A stretch of DNA of 64,000 nt from Rhizobiaceae bacterium (GCA_029233925.1 JARGOX010000027.1:23476-87475), one strand, 5' to 3'. Positions 50,673 through 60,669 are shown, numbered from the stretch's first letter. Notes: a model not told the origin generated them from the letters alone. A program made the numbers and translations.

Positions 50673-50810
50673 CTAACGTTTCATTCTGCTGCGGGCGATG
50701 GCAGTTGCCTGCCTCTGCTCCTGGCGCATCGCCGCCATCGCGGCACCGAGTGTTGCTAGGAACATCGAAGCAATGAGAACCGCAAGAAGTGTCAGTGCTG
50801 ATATCATCAT
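50673..50810 (-). CDS. 45-residue membrane protein
   Basis: A short gene found by reading the minus strand: ATG 50810 follows AAGGGAGACT. The product starts MMISALTLLAVLIASMFLA, one membrane segment to about residue 27, then AAMRQEQRQATAIARSRMKR, a basic cytoplasmic-type tail. It lies between the gyrA terminator and a second, similar small gene. No family recognised. Good ribosome-binding site and topology support a real gene. Confidence 0.6.
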   Translation of the reverse strand: MMISALTLLAVLIASMFLATLGAAMAAMRQEQRQATAIARSRMKR

Positions 50811-50952
50811 AGTCTCCCTTGTTTCCTGTCCATACTGATATGGTGTTGTCTGCCGTCAGGTTCAATATACGCCAATTGTGACGTGATTGCGTGGGTTTGA
50901 ATGGACACATGATTGTGAATGCGTTCCATCCCTGGCCAACCCCTCATCGTCT

Positions 50953-51075
50953 CTATCTGCCTCTTTGACGGCGAACCATCTCCATGTCATTGCGTGGCGA
51001 TCCCAGAGCGACAGCGGCGGCAATTGTCATCGTTGTGAAGAGTGTAGCGATGAAGAATAAAAATATCATTGTCAT
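50953..51075 (-). CDS. 40-residue membrane protein
   Basis: A short minus-strand gene with ATG 51075 behind GAGAGGAA. It begins MTMIFLFFIATLFTTMTIAAAVAL (one membrane segment) and ends NDMEMVRRQRGR, a basic tail. A longer in-frame start at 51138 has no better signal. Size, topology and basic tail resemble the gene at 50673-50810, so the two may be diverged duplicates. Function unknown. Confidence 0.6.
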   Translation of the reverse strand: MTMIFLFFIATLFTTMTIAAAVALGSPRNDMEMVRRQRGR

Positions 51076-51272
51076 TTCCTCTCGAATTATCTCCATCACA
51101 TTAAGAAGTGGCGGCTGAAGCAGACCTGAAGCGCCCATTCAGATTCCGTTCATGTCTGTTTGTCGGCGCCTCGCGTGCTCAAAGAGGCTTGTTTTACTTG
51201 CGCCATACGCGCTGCCATGAGAAAAGCGGTTGTAACGTCAGTGCCTTGAACTGACTTTGTTGTGAGATATCC

Positions 51273-51758
51273 ATGCCGATCGCCTTTTTCCCTGGATCCT
51301 TCGATCCGATGACCAATGGTCATCTCGACATTCTGCTGCAGGCGCTCAATGTTGCCGACAGGATCGTTGTGGGAATCGGCATTCAGCATTCCAAAAAACC
51401 GCTGTTCAGTTTTGAGGAGCGCTCCGCGCTGATCATCGCATCGCTGGCGCAAAGACTGCCGGGCGAGGAAAACCGGGTATCGGTTGTTGCATTCAGCAAT
51501 CTTGCCGTTGATGCTGCGCGCGAAAACAGCGCAACACTGCTCATCCGCGGCCTGCGTGACGGTTCGGATCTTGATTACGAGATGCAGATGGCCGGAATGA
51601 ACGGTCAGATGGCAGAAGATATACAAACCGTGTTTTTACCGGCAAGCCCGCTCAATCGGCCTATTACCGCCACATTGGTGCGGCAAATCGCGGCAATGGG
51701 CGGCGATGTTAGTGCATTCGTACCCGGCCCGGTATTGGCCGCCCTCCAAAAACGTTAG
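51273..51758 (+). CDS. coaD: Phosphopantetheine adenylyltransferase
   Basis: A 161-residue enzyme of coenzyme A synthesis that adenylylates 4'-phosphopantetheine. [17 protein letters not shown] carries the nucleotidyltransferase (T/H)xGH motif, and [20 protein letters not shown] the C-terminal ISSTxxR-like segment, with a TATLVR variant. It precedes two cyclophilin genes on the same strand. Confidence 0.95.
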   Translation: MPIAFFPGSFDPMTNGHLDILLQALNVADRIVVGIGIQHSKKPLFSFEERSALIIASLAQRLPGEENRVSVVAFSNLAVDAARENSATLLIRGLRDGSDLDYEMQMAGMNGQMAEDIQTVFLPASPLNRPITATLVRQIAAMGGDVSAFVPGPVLAALQKR

Positions 51759-51809
51759 GGCCCAAGGGCCTCTTTCATCAATCCAAATCCGATCACAAAC
51801 GGAGTTATC

Positions 51810-52385
51810 ATGAAAATATTGAGAACATTGGCCGCCGCGGCCTTGCTTTTTGTTGGCGTCGTTTCGATGGCCAGTGCGCAGGTCAAACCGGAAGACACCA
51901 TGACCATCACCTTGAAGGATGGCGACGTGGTGGTTGAATTGTATCCGGAAATCGCTCCTGGTCATGTAGCGCGAATCAAGGAACTGGCGAAGTCCGGTGC
52001 CTATGACAATGTCGCCTTTCACCGGGTTATTGACAGTTTCATGGCACAGACAGGCGATGTTCAGTTCGGTGATATGGAAGACGGTTTCAACCTGGCGCGC
52101 GCCGGAACGGGAAGTTCGAACCTGCCGGATCTGAAGCAGGAATTCTCCGAGATCCCTTTTGAAGAAGGTATCCTTGGTATGGCCCGTTCGCAGAACCCTG
52201 ATTCTGCCAATTCCCAATTTTTCATCATGTTCGAAGAATATCCTTCATTGAACAACAAATATACGGTTGTCGGCAAGGTCATCAAAGGCATGGAACATGT
52301 AAATAAAATCAAGCGCGGTTCTCAATCAGCCAATGGCGCGGTGAAAAGCCCGGACCGCATGATCAAGGTGCGTATAGGCAAATAG
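51810..52385 (+). CDS. Exported cyclophilin-type peptidyl-prolyl isomerase
   Basis: A 191-residue periplasmic cyclophilin that speeds proline cis-trans isomerisation. A signal peptide (about residues 1-24, AAAALLFVGVVSMASAQ) precedes the core. VAFHRVIDSFMAQTGD and ANSQFFIMFEEYPSLN contain the active-site residues. The next gene encodes a cytoplasmic paralogue. Confidence 0.93.
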   Translation: MKILRTLAAAALLFVGVVSMASAQVKPEDTMTITLKDGDVVVELYPEIAPGHVARIKELAKSGAYDNVAFHRVIDSFMAQTGDVQFGDMEDGFNLARAGTGSSNLPDLKQEFSEIPFEEGILGMARSQNPDSANSQFFIMFEEYPSLNNKYTVVGKVIKGMEHVNKIKRGSQSANGAVKSPDRMIKVRIGK

Positions 52386-52503
52386 GTTGGTTGCTGTATT
52401 TGCAACGGCTTTTCCAAAAGTTGCATCAAAACAAAATCATTGTGCATATCGTTGATTCAGAAAAAACATGATATGTGCCAGCAAAACACACAAAGGAAAA
52501 CAA

Positions 52504-52977
52504 ATGACAGATCAGATTGACCCGGAAAACACCATCATCATGGAAACAAGCAAGGGGAAGGTTGTTATCAAGCTGTTCCCGGATCTTGCGCCCAATCATG
52601 TCGCGCGTATCAAGGAACTTGCACGCGCAGAATTTTATGATGGCATCGTTTTCCATCGGGTGATTGAGGGCTTCATGGCTCAGACCGGCGATCCGACAGG
52701 AACAGGCATGGGTGGTTCGGACAAGCCTGACCTGCAGTCAGAATTCTCCAATATGACTCACGCACGTGGAACCTGTTCCATGGCGCGCTCGCAGAATCCG
52801 CATTCAGCCAATTCGCAGTTTTTCATCTGTTTTGCCGATTCACCTTTCCTTGACCGCCAGTATACGGTCTGGGGACAGGTCACTGAAGGCATGGATGTGA
52901 TCGACCAGATCAAGCGCGGCGAACCTGTCAGTGACCCGGACAGCATCACCACGATGCGTGTTGCTGCTGACGCCTGA
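52504..52977 (+). CDS. Cytoplasmic cyclophilin-type peptidyl-prolyl isomerase
   Basis: A 157-residue cyclophilin without signal peptide. IVFHRVIEGFMAQTGDPTGTGMGGSD and ANSQFFICFADSPFLDRQYTVWG match the family closely. ATG 52504 follows AAAGGAAAAC. It is a paralogue of the upstream exported isomerase, giving one enzyme per compartment. A terminator follows. Confidence 0.94.
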   Translation: MTDQIDPENTIIMETSKGKVVIKLFPDLAPNHVARIKELARAEFYDGIVFHRVIEGFMAQTGDPTGTGMGGSDKPDLQSEFSNMTHARGTCSMARSQNPHSANSQFFICFADSPFLDRQYTVWGQVTEGMDVIDQIKRGEPVSDPDSITTMRVAADA

Positions 52978-52999
52978 AGCCAGTTGGAATGAATTGTTG

Positions 53000-53025
53000 C
53001 GCCCGCTTCCATGATGCGGGCGTTT
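53000..53025 (+). terminator. Rho-independent terminator after cyclophilin gene
   Basis: CGCCCGC pairs with GCGGGCG around nine bases and is followed by TTTCA. It closes the coaD-cyclophilin block. Confidence 0.75.
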
Positions 53026-53152
53026 CATGATTTGGCAGTAAAGCGGGCGCAGTCTTGTCTTTTCTGCCGCGCTTTCAAACGCCTGACGCGCCAACACATG
53101 CGCAATCGATCCCCTAAATATTTCGATAGAAGTGTGTATTAAAACATAAGTT

Positions 53153-53192
53153 TAGAGTGTTTCGTTGATTCAAAAAACGATGTTGATCTCTA
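53153..53192. repeat. Imperfect palindrome before queA
   Basis: TAGAG (53153) pairs with CTCTA (53188), and GTTTCGTTGATTC is followed by AAAAAACGAT, giving an imperfect inverted repeat. This resembles the TAGAG...GTTTCG...CTCTA type of dispersed palindromes in Rhizobiales. It is a single copy here. Confidence 0.45.
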
Positions 53193-53214
53193 GCGCAAAT
53201 CCCCGAGTCCCATC

Positions 53215-54300
53215 ATGCGTGTTGACCTGTTTGATTTCGAGCTGCCCGACAGTGCCATAGCGCTACGCCCTGCTTCGCCGCGCGACAGCGCGGGGCTTCT
53301 GGTGGTTGATGCTGCCGGCGGCCTGTCGGATCACCATGTCGCGGATCTCTTGCAGTTTCTCAAAGCTGGCGATGCGCTTGTCTTCAACGATACGCGTGTT
53401 ATTCCGGCGCAATTGGAAGGCCGGCGGATACGAAGCAGTGAGGCTGGCGAGTCGGTCTCGCGCATATCGGCGACGCTTCATATGCGCATGGCGCCCGACA
53501 CCTGGAAAGCATTTCTGCGCCCGGCCAAACGTGTCAAAGCCGGAGACCGCTTCAGCTTTGGAGTATTGGGGGATGGCCAGCTGGACGGCATCATCGAATC
53601 TCGCGGCGATGGCGGTGAAGTCGATTTGAAGTTCGACCTGGCCGGTGCGGCGCTCGATGAGGCCATCATGCAGGCCGGACATATCCCCTTGCCCCCCTAT
53701 ATTGCTTCCAAACGCTCCGAAGATGATCAGGACCGCACCGATTATCAGACCATCTATGCCCGCCACGATGGGGCCGTTGCCGCACCGACGGCAGGATTGC
53801 ATTTCACCGACGAACTGCTGGAGCAATTGGATCGCGCTGGCGTGGAACGTCACCACGTGACCCTCCATGTGGGGGCGGGAACCTTTTTGCCTGTGAAGGT
53901 GGATGACACGGATGCCCATGTGATGCATTCGGAAATCGGCGAGGTTTCGGCGCACACCGCAGAGGCGCTCAACAAAGTCAAAAAAAACGGCGGCAGAATT
54001 GTCAGCATTGGCACAACATCGTTGCGACTGCTTGAGAGCGCCAGCGATGAGAACGGCATCCTCCACCCCTGGAGCGGCCGGACGGATATCTTCATCACGC
54101 CCGGCTACCGGTTCAGGTTCATCGATGTATTGATGACCAATTTCCATCTGCCGCGCTCGACATTGTTCATGCTGGTCTGTGCCTTTTGTGGCTATGACCG
54201 CATGCAAAAGGCCTATCGCCATGCCATTGATAACGGCTATCGGTTCTACTCCTATGGCGATTCAAGCCTGTTGATGAAGGCGGACGGTTCAAACCCATGA
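53215..54300 (+). CDS. queA: S-adenosylmethionine:tRNA ribosyltransferase-isomerase
   Basis: A 361-residue enzyme that adds the epoxycyclopentane precursor of queuosine to preQ1 in t[24 protein letters not shown] at the start, [18 protein letters not shown] and [16 protein letters not shown] are conserved, as is [14 protein letters not shown]. It overlaps tgt by ATGA, so the two queuosine genes are co-expressed. Confidence 0.95.
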   Translation: MRVDLFDFELPDSAIALRPASPRDSAGLLVVDAAGGLSDHHVADLLQFLKAGDALVFNDTRVIPAQLEGRRIRSSEAGESVSRISATLHMRMAPDTWKAFLRPAKRVKAGDRFSFGVLGDGQLDGIIESRGDGGEVDLKFDLAGAALDEAIMQAGHIPLPPYIASKRSEDDQDRTDYQTIYARHDGAVAAPTAGLHFTDELLEQLDRAGVERHHVTLHVGAGTFLPVKVDDTDAHVMHSEIGEVSAHTAEALNKVKKNGGRIVSIGTTSLRLLESASDENGILHPWSGRTDIFITPGYRFRFIDVLMTNFHLPRSTLFMLVCAFCGYDRMQKAYRHAIDNGYRFYSYGDSSLLMKADGSNP

Positions 54301-55427
54301 CGAACAATTTCGAATTTTCCTTGCTTGCCCGTGACGGCAAGGCCCGCCGCGGATCCATCACCATGCCACGCGGCGAAATACGCACCCCGGCCTTCATGCC
54401 TGTGGGCACTGGTGGAACGGTCAAGGCGATGTATATGGATCAGGTCCGGGCGCTGGGTGCGGACATCATTTTGGGCAATACCTACCATCTCATGTTGCGT
54501 CCTGGCGCCGAGCGCGTGGCGCGCCTTGGCGGTTTGCATGAATTTGCCCGGTGGCAATACCCGATCCTGACCGATTCCGGCGGGTTTCAGGTCATGTCAC
54601 TGGCAGGACTGCGTAAAATTGACGAGAAGGGTGTGATCTTCCAGTCGCATATCGATGGCAGCCGCCACGAAATGTCGCCGGAACGTTCCATCGAGATTCA
54701 GGGCCTGCTGGGCTCTGACATCCAGATGCAATTGGATGAATGCGTGCGTTTGCCCGCCGATGCCAAAACCATCGAAAGCTCCATGGAAATGTCGCTGCGC
54801 TGGGCGGAACGTTGCAAAACGGCGTTTGGTGATCAGCCCGGCAAGGCCATGTTTGGCATCGTTCAGGGAGGAGACTTGCCGCCGCTGCGTGAACGCTCGG
54901 CGCTGGCATTGAAGGCCATGGATCTGAAGGGCTATGCCATTGGCGGCCTGGCGGTGGGTGAACCGCAAAATGTCATGCTGGACATGCTGGGCGTCACCTG
55001 TCCTTTGCTGCCTGAAGAACGGCCGCGCTACCTGATGGGCGTTGGAACGCCGGATGATATCATCCGGTCGGTGGCTGAAGGCATCGACATGTTCGACTGC
55101 GTCATGCCCACACGGGCTGGCCGCCATGGTCTGGCCTATACGCGCCGCGGCAAGATCAACCTGCGCAATGCGCGCCACGCCGAAGACAACCGCCCGCTCG
55201 ACGAGGAATCGGATTGTCCGGCTGCGCGTGATTATTCACGCGCCTATCTGCATCACCTCATTCGCTCCAATGAGGCGCTTGGCGGCATGCTGCTGACCTG
55301 GAACAATCTTGCCTATTATCAATCTTTGATGCAGGGCATACGCGGTGCCATTGAAGCGTCATCTTTTGCCGCATTTACTGCGCAGACTCAGGACGCCTGG
55401 GCGCGCGGCGATATTGCCGCACTTTGA
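54297..55427 (+). CDS. tgt: tRNA-guanine transglycosylase lacking the usual zinc site
   Basis: A 376-residue enzyme that swaps guanine 34 for preQ1 in tRNAs with GUN anticodons. The catalytic regions are intact: [34 protein letters not shown] and [13 protein letters not shown]. The zinc site is not: where E. coli has C302, C304, C307 and H333, this protein has S305, C307, A310 and N336 ([13 protein letters not shown] and TWNNLAYYQ). Only one ligand remains. Related alphaproteobacterial enzymes appear to share this, as far as I recall. It is translationally coupled to queA. Confidence 0.93.
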   Translation: MTNNFEFSLLARDGKARRGSITMPRGEIRTPAFMPVGTGGTVKAMYMDQVRALGADIILGNTYHLMLRPGAERVARLGGLHEFARWQYPILTDSGGFQVMSLAGLRKIDEKGVIFQSHIDGSRHEMSPERSIEIQGLLGSDIQMQLDECVRLPADAKTIESSMEMSLRWAERCKTAFGDQPGKAMFGIVQGGDLPPLRERSALALKAMDLKGYAIGGLAVGEPQNVMLDMLGVTCPLLPEERPRYLMGVGTPDDIIRSVAEGIDMFDCVMPTRAGRHGLAYTRRGKINLRNARHAEDNRPLDEESDCPAARDYSRAYLHHLIRSNEALGGMLLTWNNLAYYQSLMQGIRGAIEASSFAAFTAQTQDAWARGDIAAL

Positions 55428-55436
55428 CGAACGAAC

Positions 55437-56276
55437 CTATCTCAAACGTTCGGCGTGCCAGCGCAAATGGTCTTCCATGAAACTTGATATGAAATAATAG
55501 GAGTGGTCATAGCCCTCCTGCATGCGCAGCGTGATCGGAATGCCTGCCTTTTTGCAGGCCTCTTCCAACAGCCAGGGGCGCAGGCCGTCATCCAGAAATC
55601 CGTCGGCGCCGCCCTGATCAATCAGGAAAGCCGGAAAACGGGCACTGTCTTCAATCAGGGTGCACGCATCATGGGCACGCCAGCGGTTCTCATCAGCCCC
55701 GAGATAGGCCTGGAATGCAGCCTTTGACCAATCTGCGGTGATAGGGTGCACGATTGGAGCAAGCGCCGAACAGCTTTTGAAACGTTGCGCATTTTTAAGC
55801 GCGATGGTCAACGCACCATGTCCGCCCATGGAATGCCCGAATATCGCCTGTTTCTTCATATCGACAGGGAAATGTTCGGCAATGACGGATGGCAATTCCT
55901 CGGTGATATAGGAATACATCTGGTAATGCTCGGACCAGGGTTCTTCAGTTGCATCGACATAAAAACCCGCACCTTTGCCCATTTGCCAACTGTCGGTATC
56001 GTCAGCCACCTGGTCGCCGCGCGGACTGGTGTCTGGACACACGATGATCAGGCCGAGTTCGGCAGCCAAGCGGCGATATTCGCCCTTTTCCATGACATTG
56101 GCGTGCGTACAGGTCAGGCCTGAAAGATACCAGACAAGTGGGCAGGGCGCTTTCGCGGCCTGGGGCGGCACGAAGACAGCGAAGGTCATGTCACAGGCAC
56201 AGGCTTTCGACGTATGGGAGTAGACGCCCTGCACGCCGCCGTGTGATTTGTTCTCGGAGATCATTTTCATAGACAT
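55437..56276 (-). CDS. fghA: S-formylglutathione hydrolase
   Basis: A 279-residue esterase-D type hydrolase that releases formate and glutathione from S-formylglutathione. The nucleophile lies in GHSMGGHGALTIAL; the acid in DQGGADGFLDDG and the His in YDHSYYF complete the triad. ATG 56276 is chosen; length then fits the family. It ends a minus-strand group with frmA and a UPF0178 gene, completing glutathione-dependent formaldehyde oxidation. Confidence 0.94.
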   Translation of the reverse strand: MSMKMISENKSHGGVQGVYSHTSKACACDMTFAVFVPPQAAKAPCPLVWYLSGLTCTHANVMEKGEYRRLAAELGLIIVCPDTSPRGDQVADDTDSWQMGKGAGFYVDATEEPWSEHYQMYSYITEELPSVIAEHFPVDMKKQAIFGHSMGGHGALTIALKNAQRFKSCSALAPIVHPITADWSKAAFQAYLGADENRWRAHDACTLIEDSARFPAFLIDQGGADGFLDDGLRPWLLEEACKKAGIPITLRMQEGYDHSYYFISSFMEDHLRWHAERLR

Positions 56277-56324
56277 TCTACCCGTTTGATTTTCTGTATT
56301 TGGCAAGGATTGGTCGACGCAATG

Positions 56325-56786
56325 TCAGCCTTCCTTGATCGCCTTGCGCACGAGAGTTTCAAGCGCCTCTAGAAAGCGTGAGCGGTCCTTGGGCGCAAAG
56401 GCGGCATTCCTGCCGCTGATCTCGCCGGATTCGCGCAATTGCTGATTGAGGTTCCGCATGGCCGTCACCACGCCGATATTGCCCGTGTCGAAAATCCGGC
56501 CCGTGGGGCCGAGCACAAGCGCTCCATTGGCAACACAACGCCCGGCCAGCAGGATATCGGCTGTGACGACGATATCGTCGGTGGCGGCATTCTCCACAAT
56601 CCAGTCGTCGGCTGCGTCAAAGCCCGCCGACACGACCACATTGCGGATCATCGGGTCGCGGGAGGGACGCAGGCCGCCATTGGCGACGAACGTCACGGGC
56701 AAGCCGTGACGTTCTGCCACTTTGATGACCTGTGCTTTCACCGGGCAGGCGTCTGCATCCACGTAAATGACGGGTTTTTCGCGCAT
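56325..56786 (-). CDS. UPF0178 (YaiI/YqxD) family protein
   Basis: A 153-residue protein with the NYN/PIN-like fold. VIYVDADACPVKAQVIKVAERHGLPVTFVANG and the TADILLAGRCVANGALVL segment are diagnostic of the YaiI/YqxD family. Function not established; a nuclease fold is predicted from the family. It lies seven bases after frmA and before fghA on the same strand. Confidence 0.92.
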   Translation of the reverse strand: MREKPVIYVDADACPVKAQVIKVAERHGLPVTFVANGGLRPSRDPMIRNVVVSAGFDAADDWIVENAATDDIVVTADILLAGRCVANGALVLGPTGRIFDTGNIGVVTAMRNLNQQLRESGEISGRNAAFAPKDRSRFLEALETLVRKAIKEG

Positions 56787-56793
56787 TCAGTGG

Positions 56794-57903
56794 TCAGTAC
56801 ATGACAACGGAACGGATCGACTCGCCGGCATGCATCAGCTCAAATCCCTTGTTGATCTCGTCGAGGCTCAACGTGTGGGTGATCAGCGGATCGATATCGA
56901 TCTTGCCGTTCATGTACCAGTCAACGATTTTGGGAACATCCGTGCGGCCGCGCGCACCTCCAAAAGCAGAACCGCGCCATGAGCGGCCGGTCACCAGTTG
57001 GAATGGCCGGGTGGAGATTTCCTGTCCGGCGCCGGCCACACCGATGATGATCGATTCACCCCAGCCTTTGTGGCAGCACTCCAGCGCATCGCGCATGACT
57101 TTGGTATTGCCGATACACTCGAACGAATAATCCGCGCCGCCCTTGGTCAGATCCACCAGATAGGGGACGAGATCGCCTTCCACTTCCGATGGATTAACGA
57201 AATGGGTCATGCCGAATTTTTCGCCCCATTCCTTCTTTGAGTTGTTCATGTCCACGCCGACAATCATGTCAGCACCGATCAGTCGCAAACCCTGGATGAC
57301 ATTCAGCCCGATCCCGCCGAGGCCGAAGACCACGGCCCGGCAACCGGGTTCCGCCTTGGCCGTATTGATCACGGCGCCAATGCCGGTGGTCACGCCGCAG
57401 CCGATATAACAGACCTTGTCAAACGGGGCGTCAGGACGGATTTTCGCCAATGCGATTTCCGGCACCACCGTGAAATTGGCAAAGGTCGAGGTCCCCATGT
57501 AATGGAAGATTTTCTCGCCGTTGATGGAGAAGCGGCTTGTGCCGTTCGGCATCAGGCCCTGTCCCTGAGTAACGCGGATCGACTGGCAAAGATTGGTCTT
57601 GGGGTTGAGGCAATATTCGCATTCGCGGCATTCCGGCGTGTAAAGGGGAATGACGTGGTCGCCCGGCTTCAACGATGTGACTCCTGCGCCCACTTCGCGG
57701 ACGATGCCCGCGCCTTCGTGACCGAGGATGGCCGGAAAAATGCCTTCCGGATCGGCGCCCGAGAGCGTGAACTCATCGGTATGGCAAATGCCCGTCGCCT
57801 TGATCTCGACCAGCACTTCGCCGGGCTGAGGCCCCTCAAGTTGCACGGTTGTTATCTCAAGCGGTTTGCCGGCTTCAACTGCCAATGCGGCGCGTACATC
57901 CAT
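56794..57903 (-). CDS. frmA: S-(hydroxymethyl)glutathione dehydrogenase (class III alcohol dehydrogenase)
   Basis: A 369-residue zinc-dependent enzyme that oxidises S-hydroxymethylglutathione to S-formylglutathione with NAD. The catalytic zinc region GICHTDEFTLSGADPEG, GHEGAGIVREVG, the structural-zinc cysteines CRECEYCLNPKTNLC and the GLGGIGLNVIQGLRLIGAD nucleotide motif are all present. It heads the formaldehyde detoxification group ending with fghA. Confidence 0.95.
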   Translation of the reverse strand: MDVRAALAVEAGKPLEITTVQLEGPQPGEVLVEIKATGICHTDEFTLSGADPEGIFPAILGHEGAGIVREVGAGVTSLKPGDHVIPLYTPECRECEYCLNPKTNLCQSIRVTQGQGLMPNGTSRFSINGEKIFHYMGTSTFANFTVVPEIALAKIRPDAPFDKVCYIGCGVTTGIGAVINTAKAEPGCRAVVFGLGGIGLNVIQGLRLIGADMIVGVDMNNSKKEWGEKFGMTHFVNPSEVEGDLVPYLVDLTKGGADYSFECIGNTKVMRDALECCHKGWGESIIIGVAGAGQEISTRPFQLVTGRSWRGSAFGGARGRTDVPKIVDWYMNGKIDIDPLITHTLSLDEINKGFELMHAGESIRSVVMY

Positions 57904-57996
57904 TTCATTCTCCCAAATCGTTTGGCTCTGCCATATGCTGGCTTTGCTCTACATTGTCAGAGCCCACTGTCGGTCTCAAGGCACGAAAACAGAAAA

Positions 57997-58386
57997 TCAG
58001 CTGATGAGACGGTCAGCGACACGCTTTGCTTCTGATTCAATGGCGTTGATCATCTTGCCCATGGCCTCATGGGACCGTTTCAACTTGGCGACCTGAGTAA
58101 TGAGCACATGCATTTCGGAATGGATCACCGGTGCGCTGGGTGATTCGCCCACGCCATTGAGCAGCCAGGTGGGCGAGACGCCCAGAACACCCGCCAGCAT
58201 CATCAATCTGTTGGCCCGCGGTTCCGAACGGTCGGATTCCCAGGCGTTGACGGTGTCGGATTTGACGCCCAACCGGCGCGCCAATTGTGCAGTGGAGAGA
58301 TCCAGCGCGTCGCGCGCCCGGCTTATCCGCCCGCCCAAAGTGTCATCATCGGGGTTTTCATTTGTTATATTTGGTAGTGAGTGCAT
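57997..58386 (-). CDS. XRE-family transcriptional regulator
   Basis: A 129-residue regulator. A helix-turn-helix of Cro/CI type lies at about residues 19-75 (RISRARDALDLSTAQLARRLGVKSDTVNAWESDRSEPRANRL), followed by SPTWLLNGVGE and a C-terminal helical part that may mediate dimerisation. It stands between the formaldehyde genes and a transporter. Targets unknown. Confidence 0.88.
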   Translation of the reverse strand: MHSLPNITNENPDDDTLGGRISRARDALDLSTAQLARRLGVKSDTVNAWESDRSEPRANRLMMLAGVLGVSPTWLLNGVGESPSAPVIHSEMHVLITQVAKLKRSHEAMGKMINAIESEAKRVADRLIS

Positions 58387-58526
58387 AAGGTGCTCCAGTT
58401 CATGTCATGTCACCAGAAAAGGTGAGATCAGCGTGGAAGGATGTGAATGGGTTTTTCGCGAACAAACGGCGCAAAGTGCCTGGTCGAACATTTCTTTGGG
58501 GTATTGGCCCTGTCACCGCAGAACGG

Positions 58527-59477
58527 ATGGCCGCAATGGCAACAGACAGGATAGACAGGTCACAGACAGACAAGCCCTTCGAGGCAGCCGTGATGATGGC
58601 CTGGGCAATGCTTTCGCTGCCCTTGATGGATGCGGCGGCAAAATACCTTGCGATGCATGAGGCAATGACACCGGGGTCGATTGCCCTCCTGCGCTTTGCA
58701 CTGCAAACAATGATCATCATTCCGATTATTCTGGTCTCCGGTGGATTTGCGGCTCTGCGGCCGCATAATTGGTCCTACAATCTGCTGCGTGGTCTGCTCA
58801 TCGGAAGCGCCAGCACGCTGTTTTTCATATCCGTCAAATATGTGCCGGTTGCCGATGTGATCGCCATATTCTTTGTCGAACCTTTCATACTGACTGCTAT
58901 GTCAGCATTTTTTCTGGGTGAAAGGGTCGGTTGGCGCAGGTGGTTGGCCATTGCGGTGGGATTCATCGGTGCAATCATCGTCATTCAGCCGAATTTTGCT
59001 CGCTTCGGTCTTGTATCGCTCTTACCGCTGGCAACTGCAACCCTCTTTGCCCTCTATCTGATTCTTAATCGGGTGCTGTCGGCACGCGATACATCGCTTG
59101 TCATGCAATATTCCGCCGGCATCGGTGGGGTCATCGCCGTCAGCTTTGGACTACTGGCAGGCACAGCATTTGGGGTGGAGGATCTCACCTGGTCCATGCC
59201 GAGCAGCGCATTTGCCCTGCTTCTGCTTGCCGTGATCGGCCTGATTTCGGCCTTTGGCCATATGGTTATCGTGACTGCATTTCGCCATGCACCGGCGTCT
59301 CTTCTGGCGCCGTTCCAGTATTTCGAGATCGTATCGGCCGTGACCATCGGCTATCTGGTTTTCGGAGACTTCCCGTCAGCCTCAAAATGGCTGGGAATTG
59401 CCATTATTGTCGGTTCCGGACTATTCATATTGTGGCGCGAACAACGCAATGCCGCACCACAAACCGGGAGTTCCTGA
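58527..59477 (+). CDS. EamA-family (DMT) transporter
   Basis: A 316-residue protein with about ten hydrophobic segments in two EamA halves. SLPLMDAAAKYLAM, LRFALQTMIIIPIIL and SVKYVPVADVIAIFFVEPFILT in the first half and a matching APASLLAPFQYFEIVSAVTIGYLVFGD in the second are typical. ATG 58527 is used; the frame is open from 58407, and no start has a strong ribosome-binding site. The transported metabolite cannot be predicted. Confidence 0.85.
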   Translation: MAAMATDRIDRSQTDKPFEAAVMMAWAMLSLPLMDAAAKYLAMHEAMTPGSIALLRFALQTMIIIPIILVSGGFAALRPHNWSYNLLRGLLIGSASTLFFISVKYVPVADVIAIFFVEPFILTAMSAFFLGERVGWRRWLAIAVGFIGAIIVIQPNFARFGLVSLLPLATATLFALYLILNRVLSARDTSLVMQYSAGIGGVIAVSFGLLAGTAFGVEDLTWSMPSSAFALLLLAVIGLISAFGHMVIVTAFRHAPASLLAPFQYFEIVSAVTIGYLVFGDFPSASKWLGIAIIVGSGLFILWREQRNAAPQTGSS

Positions 59478-59480
59478 CCC

Positions 59481-59912
59481 TTGCTGATTAATTTGTTGCT
59501 TGGCACGGTCGTCATTTCCATGACCGTCATCGTTCACACACTCGGTCTTGTCGCGGTCGCCAATGTGATGAACAGGGTTGCCGAGCGCCGACCGCTGCAT
59601 GGCTATCGCCGCAAGGTGACGGCCATGGTCGCCGTCATGTATGGCCTGTTTGCCGTGCATACGGTGGAGATCTGGATATGGGCGGCGGTCTACTGGTATG
59701 TCGATGCAATCCCCCACTTTGAGAATGCGCTGTATTTTTCCGCCATCACATTTTCCACATTGGGCTATGGCGATTCCCTGTTGAAGCAGGATTGGCAATT
59801 GCTGGCCGGTCTGGAGGGCATTAGCGGCTTTCTTCTGATTGGCTGGTCGACGGCCTATCTGGTTGCCGCATCGACGCGCCTCGGGCCATTCCAGGCCGGA
59901 AAGCATTTCTAG
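59481..59912 (+). CDS. Two-span potassium-channel-like protein
   Basis: A 143-residue membrane protein. An N-terminal hydrophobic segment (LLGTVVISMTVIVHTLGLVAV), a second at residues 48-75 and a C-terminal one frame a pore-loop motif TFSTLGYGDS, close to the TVGYGD selectivity filter of K+ channels. No ligand-binding domain is attached. TTG 59481 lies three bases after the transporter stop, so coupled expression is likely. Confidence 0.75.
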   Translation: MLINLLLGTVVISMTVIVHTLGLVAVANVMNRVAERRPLHGYRRKVTAMVAVMYGLFAVHTVEIWIWAAVYWYVDAIPHFENALYFSAITFSTLGYGDSLLKQDWQLLAGLEGISGFLLIGWSTAYLVAASTRLGPFQAGKHF

Positions 59913-59958
59913 AGTCAGTTGCGACCAAACGATTTCATTTGATCGTGAACCTCCCTGA

Positions 59959-60669
59959 TCAGGTGCTTGTCGGACCAAACACCTGTTCAAATGCCGAACG
60001 CAACGCCAGGTCCGTGTCTTCCATGCTCACCGGCAGACCAAGATCGACCAGACTGGTGACACCATGGGCTGTCACGCCGCAGGGAACGATCCCGGTAAAA
60101 TGATCGAGGTCGGGCTCGACGTTGATCGATATGCCGTGAAAGCTCACCCAACGGCGCAACCGTATGCCGATCGCCGCAATCTTGTCTTCGGCGGGTGATC
60201 CGTCGGGCAGGGGCGGGCGTTCCGGACGCACCACCCATACGCCGACCCGGTCCTCGCGGCGCTCGCCCTTGACGTTCATATCCGCCAATGTTGCGATGAT
60301 CCAGGCCTCAAGGGAGGATACGAAGGCACGCACATCACACCGCCGCCGCTTCAGGTCGAGCATGACATAGGCCACGCGCTGGCCAGGCCCATGATAGGTA
60401 TATTCGCCGCCGCGACCGGTCTTGAACACGGGAAACCGTTCCGGCGTCAAAAGATCCTCTTCGTCTGCGCTGGTGCCTGCCGTGTAGAGCGGCGGATGTT
60501 CCACCAGCCAGACAAGTTCTTCCTCGGTGCCGTCACGAATGGCCGCCACACGCGCTTCCATGAAGGCAACGGCTTGCGGATAATCAACCCGTCCTTCAGC
60601 AACTTGCCACTGCACGGGCGCAGAGCCTGCTGCTGAAAAAAATCCGCTTTCCATCTCGTCTCGTTGCAT
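59959..60669 (-). CDS. lipB: Octanoyl-(acyl carrier protein):protein N-octanoyltransferase
   Basis: A 236-residue enzyme that moves octanoyl groups from ACP to lipoyl domains, here serving GcvH among others. [45 protein letters not shown] and [29 protein letters not shown] include the conserved Lys and Cys (FTGIVPCGV). ATG 60669 is used; ATG 60654 is an alternative. The frame upstream to 60834 is not supported. Confidence 0.94.
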   Translation of the reverse strand: MQRDEMESGFFSAAGSAPVQWQVAEGRVDYPQAVAFMEARVAAIRDGTEEELVWLVEHPPLYTAGTSADEEDLLTPERFPVFKTGRGGEYTYHGPGQRVAYVMLDLKRRRCDVRAFVSSLEAWIIATLADMNVKGERREDRVGVWVVRPERPPLPDGSPAEDKIAAIGIRLRRWVSFHGISINVEPDLDHFTGIVPCGVTAHGVTSLVDLGLPVSMEDTDLALRSAFEQVFGPTST

